Positions 61,801-64,000 of a stretch of 64,000 nt of DNA are shown one piece after another (the first letter of the stretch is position 1; each line of letters starts with the position of its first letter). This DNA is from Epichloe hybrida (lineage: Eukaryota; Ascomycota; Sordariomycetes; Hypocreales; Clavicipitaceae), in assembly GCA_019022495.1 (NCBI GenBank), contig JAFEKR010000048.1:1-64000 (forward strand), written 5' to 3'. The notes beneath the pieces were generated by a model. It was not told the DNA's origin and ran no database searches. It worked only from the letters and a program-made list of their open reading frames with translations. The position numbers and the translations under genes were made by a program.

Positions 61801-61928
61801 CTTATAGTAATAAACTTTATAAAAGTATTTTTCTTATAATATACCTAGCGTGCTTTTATAGTATATAAGGAACTAATAATCCCCTATACTAGTATCTTTA
61901 CCCTACACTTAGAGGCCTTAGAGATATA

Positions 61929-64000
61929 CAGAGCTTTACATGTAGTGTAGTATTTGTAGTATTTTGACTTTTACTATAGTATGTAGTGTAGTAGATTTTA
62001 GTGCAGTGTAGTATGTAGTGTAGTGTAGTATTTACTACACTACACTACAAATACTACAAATGTAGTATTAGTAAAAAAAAAAAGTAGGGTATTATATAGT
62101 CTTATAATATTCCTTAGATTTTTCTTATTTAAGTTAATATAAGCTATTTATTTTATTATAATTTAGTTATTTAGTTATAAATTTATAAAGTTTTACCTTA
62201 CTTAGAAAATTAGCTATAATTAAGGCTATAGGGTATCTATAGAATGAATTATAAAATATTTAGAATCTCTGATTTTTATTATATATATTGGATATTTCTA
62301 TTATAAATATATTATTTTATCTAATATTAATATTCTATTATTTCTTAAATTTGCTTTTTTATTATAAAAGTACCCTATATATATCTTTAGAAATAGTACT
62401 AAATAATATATTAAAAATTAAAATAAATATATTAAAAGTTTATAAAAGATATTTTAAATAGCTAATATATTTCTTTATAATATATAAAAGCCTTAGTATA
62501 ATAGATAATTTATTAGAATTAATATATAATTTTTATAATTTCTTAATACTTTTTAAAAAATTATTACTTAAATACTAATAGTTTATTACAAGAGAATTTA
62601 CTAAGTATTAATAATAAAGGAAAAAATACTTATATAAAGTTACTAATATAATTCTAAAAAATAGCTTTATATAATATAAAAGCTTTTAAATTAATAACTT
62701 ATTATATAATATTATATTCTATTTTTAAATTTAGAATTTAAATATAATAAATTTATAACTTATTTTATATTATCTAATATAAGATAAATATAGTATAATT
62801 AGTATTATATAGTTATAAGACACTTATACTATTAAAAATTAATACTTTTTAATAGAAGCTTATTTTTTATAAATTAAAATAAATTATTTCTAAGTAAAAT
62901 TTCTAGAAAAAGTAACAAATTAGCTATATTTATATAATATAAAAGCTATAGGTATACTATTCTTAATTTTCTAAATATATGGGTCTTTTGTGGGTCTTTT
63001 GTGGGTCCCCTTTCGTTTGATTGGTTCAATTAGACTGTTTAGTCAATTGCGTCATTTATGACCCACTTACTTAGCTAAGCGAAAAAATTTTTAAGGAGGG
63101 GTATTCCCTTGCTTTCTCTTTTCTTTCTTTCTTTTCTCTTTTCTTTTTACCTTAGTAAATCAGAAAAAAATCGGAAAAAATCGGGAAAATCAGAAAAATC
63201 GAAAAAATGTCGGAATTTAACCTAGACTCTTCCTCTTGCATCTTAGATAATAATTCTAAGTCTTCTAGCCAAGTTAAAGCTAGTAGACTTCTAGGATTAT
63301 ACAAAAAAGCCCTTGAAAATCAACCTAGCTATTAGTTTGCTTCAAAAGCATATATTTTCACTTATAATTTATTTAATCTTCAGTTATCTGAAATTAAATA
63401 TAATAAAGAGAGAGAAGTTATATGCTTTTATACATAAGATAGCTGCTCTTATAGCTTTAAATGTAAAGCTAAGCGATTTCAAGCTTCTAATGGTGTTAGC
63501 CACTATAAAGCTAAATATCCTAAGGTTATAACTTCTAAATTAGAAGAAAAAAAAACCTTTTAAGGTTACTTATAAGTATTCAATTCTATTTATTTACTAT
63601 TATTTCCTTTTACTAACTATTTCTTAGTACCTAAAATCCAACAAGATTCACCACCTAATACACAAGCCTCTTTAACCTCTTATTTTTCTATGAAAAGGCC
63701 TTGAAATAATACGATTATTGAGGAATTTTCATCTAAAAAGGCTATTACTCTAGTTATTAAGTTTATACTAGAGAATAATATTCCTTTTACTATTATAAAT
63801 AGTAAATCCTTTAAGGAATTACTAGAATATTATTTTAGGTAAGTATTCCTTTGATTTTATTAAGAGATAAAAGCTAATCTTAATACTAGGAATAATAATC
63901 TAGCTTCCTTACTAAACTATCGAATAATTACACATAGAATTAATTCTATGTATAATTCCTCTAAGCATCAGATTGTTCAGCAAATCTAACATTAGTTACA
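61929..64000 (+). mobile_element. hAT transposon, left part (runs off window)
   Basis: Starts CAGAG at 61,929 and interrupts G2. The first 150 bases are full of GTAGTGTAG and CTACACTAC units and the sequence TAGTATTAGTAAAAAA, as in the foldback element at 33,261-35,169 (TAGTGTTAGTAAAAAA), so both belong to one family or sister families. About 1.1 kb of AT-rich leader precedes the transposase relic. The expected 8-bp TSD on the left is GAGATATA (61,921-61,928); the right end is outside the window. Confidence 0.7.
63207..64000 (+). pseudogene. hAT transposase relic, N-terminal part (cut by window edge)
   Basis: ATG at 63,207 (MSEFNLDSSSCILD), preceded by a CT-rich and GAAAAATC-rich leader. One frame can be followed to the edge of the window through about ten stops. 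A BED-like zinc finger is suggested by FKCKAKRFQASNGVSHYKAK, then KVITSKLEE. Further on, ITLVIKFILENNIPFTI with SKSFKELLEY matches the hAT transposase segment 'x-x-(I/V)-x-x-x-x-(I/L)-PF-x-x-x-(E/N)-x-x-x-F-x-x-L-L'. Stops TAG, TAA and TGA stand where CAG, CAA, CGA or TGG are likely. RIP is milder here than in the gypsy copies. Dead gene; catalytic core lies beyond the window. Confidence 0.72.

Larger units (their letters stand above)
56559..61928 (-). mobile_element. Gypsy family G, copy G2 (inverted, truncated at both ends)
   Basis: Reverse complement of G1 from its 3' LTR back to about 51,390. Its LTR part (56,559-56,945, 387 bp) lacks the terminal 80-95 bp. The copy contains the miniature LTR element 58,299-58,828 and stops at 61,928 where a hAT element begins. 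Integrase, RNase H and RT regions can be matched by eye to G1 with mostly transition differences. Confidence 0.8.
24425..64000. other. AT-rich, RIP-degraded transposon block
   Basis: From 24,425 to the end base composition falls sharply, CpA and its complement TpG are nearly absent, and TA, TTA, TAG and TAA fill the sequence. In 39.6 kb only three open frames longer than 60 codons exist. Paired repeats inside (LTRs, duplicated gypsy copies) differ almost only by C/T and G/A transitions. This is the signature of repeat-induced point mutation acting on both strands. No cellular gene was found. Such blocks are usually heterochromatic in ascomycetes; whether this one is centromeric, subtelomeric or interstitial cannot be told from the window. 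Confidence 0.93.

Noticed and set aside
63313..63531. 72-codon open frame in the hAT region
   Set aside because: It overlaps the transposase relic in another frame; the relic's frame (from 63,207) carries the recognisable motifs, so this is a shadow.
24425..64000. Mitochondrial DNA or a horizontally acquired AT-rich segment
   Set aside because: Low GC alone suggested it, but LTRs, TSDs, gypsy pol relics and transition-only differences between copies point to RIP of nuclear transposons.

Overview
The window is nuclear DNA of a filamentous ascomycete (Pezizomycotina; a sordariomycete/hypocrealean affinity is my guess from gene style, not something proven here). Evidence: protein-coding genes split by short GT-AG introns (45-130 nt mostly), fungal-specific families (Mim2, NCE102-type MARVEL protein, fungal PNGase A), and a second half made of transposons wrecked by repeat-induced point mutation (RIP), a process known only from fungi.

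Region 1 (1-24,424) has ordinary base composition and is gene-bearing. In order: an AFG1-type mitochondrial ATPase running off the left edge (-); nucleoporin Nup133 (+, 4 exons); eIF2-beta (-, 3 exons, with a 12-nt first exon); Mim2, an outer-mitochondrial-membrane import factor (+, 2 exons); an NCE102-like MARVEL-domain eisosome protein (-); a 4-kb stretch without a recognisable gene; a secreted peptide-N-glycosidase A (-, 2 exons); a small conserved fungal protein of unknown function (-); a mitochondrial DUF1279/FAM210-type membrane protein (-, 3 exons); and a disordered Ser/Arg-rich protein (+, 2 exons) whose 3' end lies exactly at the composition boundary. These are unlinked housekeeping functions, not a cluster: three of the eight better-identified products are mitochondrial, the rest serve the nuclear pore, translation, the plasma membrane and glycoprotein turnover.

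Region 2 (24,425-64,000) is an AT-rich transposon graveyard. CpA and TpG are almost gone, stop codons are everywhere and no intact gene survives. Terminal repeats and target-site duplications (TSDs) still allow the nesting order to be read: an unidentified old repeat was hit by Ty3/gypsy element E1 (26,771-46,019, TSD CTTAA); E1 was then hit by a hAT-like foldback element (33,261-35,169, TSD CTCCTAAC), a second gypsy element E2 (36,569-43,344, TSD AATAG) and a 104-bp insert bracketed by 17-bp repeats. To the right lie a short element with unequal terminal repeats (47,375-48,408) and three copies of a third gypsy family G in alternating orientation: G3 (-, fragment), G1 (+, with 3' LTR) and G2 (-, truncated). 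G2 carries a 530-bp miniature LTR element (TSD TTACT) and is cut off by a hAT transposon (61,929 to the right edge) whose transposase relic can still be followed in one frame.

The points most worth a second look are the miniature LTR element, the hAT foldback family, the hairpin LTR and inverted gypsy pair, the severed gene at 24.4 kb, and an apparent compensated frameshift inside Nup133.
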